Positions 60,401 through 64,000 of a stretch of 64,000 bases of DNA are shown in pieces. The notes under the pieces are model-generated. The model searched no databases, was not told the origin of the DNA, and worked only from the letters and a program-made list of their open reading frames with translations. The first letter of the stretch is position 1. Each line of letters opens with the position of its first letter. Origin of the DNA: Albula goreensis (Eukaryota; Chordata; Actinopteri; Albuliformes; Albulidae). The DNA lies in the NCBI GenBank assembly GCA_022829145.1, contig CM040763.1, positions 11,827,141 through 11,891,140 of the forward strand. Reading direction: 5' to 3'. The position numbers and the translations under genes were made by a program.

Positions 60401-63400
60401 CATAGTCAGTAAGGTATCACATTATGTGCATGTTCAGTGTTCAAACCTGTCCCCTGCCCCCATGCTAGTGAAAAGATTAGTCAGTGTCTCATAAACTGCC
60501 TTATGTTCATAGGAGTGGATTGGAAACAGCAGGAAGTTTAGCTTAGTTGCTGTGAACATTTCAATCCAGACTCAAGATACAGTCACCAGTGAGGATTAAG
60601 ACTAATGATGTCTAAATGCTGTTCCATTTTCAAAGGTTTCTAATAATAATGACAATGATATTTTAAAAAGCCTTCACATTGCCTGGCTTAATGAGCACAC
60701 AAGAATGACCTCTCTGGATCCTGCTTCAAAAGTATGTTTTCGCCTGCTGCGCACTGACCTGAATTCAGTTCTGTCTTTCGGGTGCAGCTGCTGAATATTA
60801 AGTGCGATGTAACCTTGAAGTTGCGCACATACATCGACGCACAGCCCAGCGCTGTACAGTTGTTTATCAGTCTTGTTTTGGTGTCGTAACTCTGGGTCTG
60901 ATTATTGGAAATGTTGTTCAGATTCACAAGCAGAGAACTTTATCTCCCTTTGCACTCCTCTCCATTCCTCCTCTCCTGCCTGGTCATGTGTTACTCCATC
61001 TGACAGTCACCTAAGTGATTTAATCAGGACAGTGATTAACACAGATAGCACAGATTACATTATGAAGGTATTCATTGTGATATACTGCCCCATTAGGACT
61101 TACTTGGAACTGAATAGTAAAATGCTACAGCATTACAATGATTTATATATCAAAGCTAACTACAGAGATCAGTCTGCATCTGTTCAGATATTTTTCAGTA
61201 TTCAGAAGAACTGCTGGAAAGTACTATTATCTTATAGCATCCTGATCTGGTCTGATTTTCTGAAGTTTTAAATGACAAGTAGATACAAAATAGGGAGAAT
61301 ATATTTGTACACGTCTTTTCAGCTATGAAGAATGTAGAAGACTAGGATCTCGTATTGAAGACATGATAGGGAAGAGCTAATTAAATATCCAATTACCAGG
61401 TAGGGATGAGTATTGGAATGCCATGAGAACCATTTCAGGACCATATCTTCATATTTCAGCTATAGCCTAACTTAGTGAACAATTTCTTCTGCTCAGTAAT
61501 ATTTTTATTCATTATTTTGTATTATTATTCCCAATAATTTGTTTTTTGAATTTGATCATTTTCTCAGTTATGGAAATTAGCTATTCATGTATTTTAGCAC
61601 ATATTAATAGAGTATATAAGCATAATTCTACCAAATCTTTATATGTCTTTTCCTTCTTTTTATATTAGAATAACTGAAACTATATTTCGATTTTCAAATG
61701 GAACAATAATAAATGAAGTGGCAATGAATAAATTAGCGAGAGTGTGCTAATCTCATTTCATTCATTAGAAATTCAGTCCTCTTCAAGGCGGGCCAGCACC
61801 TGAAACCAAAGCAGAGATGGACATCAGCTACAGCTTAACTGATCGCAACTCATAAATAAGTCACTTAGTCATGTAGTAGTCAATATCAAACATAAGCTCC
61901 AGTTTGTCTCCGTTTATCGTAGCTGTATTGTTATGCCTCTGCTACACTGCTCATAGAGTGGGATTCATCACCCAGCCGTCTCTCTGACATGTGGGGACTG
62001 GAAGTCTAAAAGGTCTCACTTCCTCTGTGAGATCAAAAGAACACTTCCAGGCCTTTGGCTGATGTATTTTCCATACAGACCTGATCTATGCAATATGTTC
62101 TAAACTATTCAGATTGAAGTTTTACTGCCCTCTCAATGGTCAAACATTTATGTGTTGCAATATAAATATGGACGTGTAGCAGTTAAAATGGCAGAAGTAT
62201 GACGTGAATCCCATCCATTTTAAGCAGTGTGTCGGTCAGATCTCTGGCGATTGTCTTCATCCTCTTCTATCCTGCGCATCAGTGGCAGAATATCAGGGCC
62301 CAATTCCACCTGCTGCAATTATGACATCTCCTGTAATCTAAATTTATAGCTACTCGCTCCAAGCGGTGTCCTGATAAAAGACAGGAAACAAGCATCAAAT
62401 TAAGATAAAAATGGTTTGCAGTCAAAGTTATTTAAAAAGAGGCAATTTATCAACCATAAAAAAAATCAGTCGGTGGAGGTATAAGGTGAGTGATCATTTT
62501 GGTTCCTTCTCTTTGATAGGTGGAAAAACATGGGCGAGCGAGTCTTTTGAAGCAGAGGAGCATGTCTCGAGGGGACGCTTTTCTCAGCCGCAGCTTGGCC
62601 TGTCCTGTGATCTCCTGATTTATGGAAACTCCAGTAAGACTGAGAAACATGGTGTTTTTAAAAATAAATTATCCCCTTGATGGAAGCACGGAGTTCTATT
62701 CCTGCTTTGAGCGCACAATATAAAGAAACTGTCCTTAATTTGTCAACATGAATTGCTTGAATGCCAATCAACACGCTCACACAAACATGCACATACAAAC
62801 ACGCTGACACGGAATGCTGCACCAGCTCAAGCGTTAACACATACACACAAAGAATATAACATCACTCTTCTTTCAACTGCTGTGAAATATGTATTTTGCA
62901 ATTATTTTGTTTTTGTGCAAGTTTGTCCAGTTGTTTTTTTTTATTCTAAAGAAATATATATTTTTTAATTGTGTGAAGTATGGCATTATTTAATGAAAAA
63001 ATTTGATTAATCTATGTCTTGATAACAATTTGTTTGTGTTCTGTCAAGGTTTCAGTGAAAATCGATAATTGGAGGAAATCTTATTCTTGCAATTATGTAT
63101 TAATTAAATTAGTACCTTTCTCTTACTAAAATGTGATTTGTTTTGTAGACCAACAAACATAATTATTGTTTATTATTAATGGTTTTGGTTTTCTAAGATA
63201 TGATGGAATGGTGGGGGTGTAGCGCAGAGACATTACTGCATATACAAAAAAATGTAATGACTAACATAGCTCCCAAGCTTCTCTTGTCTATGTTTAATAA
63301 ACACAAAAGACAAATAAAGGCTCCAGCTTCACACTGAAACTCCCCCTCATCACTCAAACCAAAACTTGGGACAAACCCTTGTGTGATGCATTATTGCTGG

Positions 63401-63444
63401 AGAAAAAAAAAAAGCTTGAGTTCTGTGTTTGTGTCTGTGTGCTT

Positions 63445-63496
<52 letters not shown>

Positions 63497-64000
63497 CAGA
63501 GGATCACCTCTGTCAGGGCCTGGCGTTCTGTCCCCGGTAAGGTAAGAATGGTTTTGGCTTACATCTCTTCAGACAGCAGCACCAGCATACCACCATGGCT
63601 GCCCTGTACAGAGCAGCCCAAGCATGTCCCCAGCTGTGACTCCGTCAGTCTGAGCCCTGCTGGAGGTGCATCACACCACACAGAACGCAGACTCTCATTA
63701 CTCCTGTGTCATCCATGCAGATCGAGAGAGAGATTACACCCTGTTCACCTCCCTTTCGTTTAGGGAAGACACAAAAGGAGATGGAAGGCTATTTGTTTAT
63801 GAGCCTCTCCTATAATAACTGTGAGAGCTTGTGCTAAATGCTGTGCGATATATATTTATCAGTGTCCTGTAAATGTACTTCTGATTGGGCTGAAGGCTTG
63901 ATAAACAGGCATTCTGTCCCTCTATACATTATTTATTATGATCTACATCTTTAAGTGAAGCTTATTGTGGCATGTGCTAAAGTGTTGCTTTAAATTATTA
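57410..64000. other. Intergenic DNA upstream of lef1
   Basis: AT-rich, with only short chance open frames. The single clear feature is a (TG)n(AG)n microsatellite near 63.45 kb. I recognise no coding exon. Confidence 0.6.
63449..63496. repeat. (TG)n(AG)n compound microsatellite
   Basis: TG run to about 63480, then AG run, in the far upstream intergenic DNA. Confidence 0.95.

Overview
The window looks like genomic DNA from a ray-finned fish, most likely a teleost. The main evidence is a complete vertebrate LEF1 gene whose protein resembles fish Lef1. Many (CA)n/(TG)n microsatellites and two copies of a Myb/SANT-like gene type that is common in fish genomes point the same way. There are no bacterial operons, phage genes or CRISPR arrays. 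Coding sequence is only a few per cent of the window.

The centre of the window (about 53.5 kb down to 7-8.5 kb, minus strand) is one gene, lef1, which encodes the HMG-box transcription factor that carries Wnt/beta-catenin signals to DNA. I could place twelve exons by hand. All have GT donors and AG acceptors, and the reading frame runs through every junction. Two C-terminal forms can be read. If the 41-nt exon 11 (17740-17780) is included, the protein ends in ...KTAYI (392 aa). If it is skipped, exon 12 (8537-8616) supplies a 'B' tail that starts [15 protein letters not shown] and ends MEAY (407 aa). Exon 6 is an 84-nt, frame-neutral exon that matches the known LEF1 cassette exon. Intron 3 is 21.4 kb and holds most of the microsatellites. 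Intron 11 is 9.1 kb and contains a GC-rich island. Intron 9 contains a perfect 30-bp inverted repeat, one arm of which lies 25 nt from the exon 10 acceptor.

The left end (45-3927, minus strand) carries two related Myb/SANT-like (MADF/trihelix-like) genes. One is a single visible exon at the window edge. The other has two exons, with a DNA-binding-like domain in the first and a coiled-coil-like C-terminus in the second. Both have promoter-like elements (CRE, GC box, CCAAT) upstream.

Upstream of lef1 (53.5-64 kb) there is a probable promoter region (53.9-54.5 kb), with two tandem Pbx/Meis-like motifs. A second promoter-like cluster lies at 57.05-57.3 kb, with a TATA-like element between GC-rich sequence and two consensus LEF/TCF sites. 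Further strong LEF/TCF sites (AGATCAAAGG type) lie in introns 3 and 4, which fits direct feedback by Wnt/Lef1 on its own gene. The rest, to 64 kb, is AT-rich intergenic DNA in which I recognise no gene.

I found no wholly new biological system. The best candidates for new biology are the long-range intronic inverted repeat next to lef1 exon 10, the promoter-like element in intron 2, and the autoregulatory site set.
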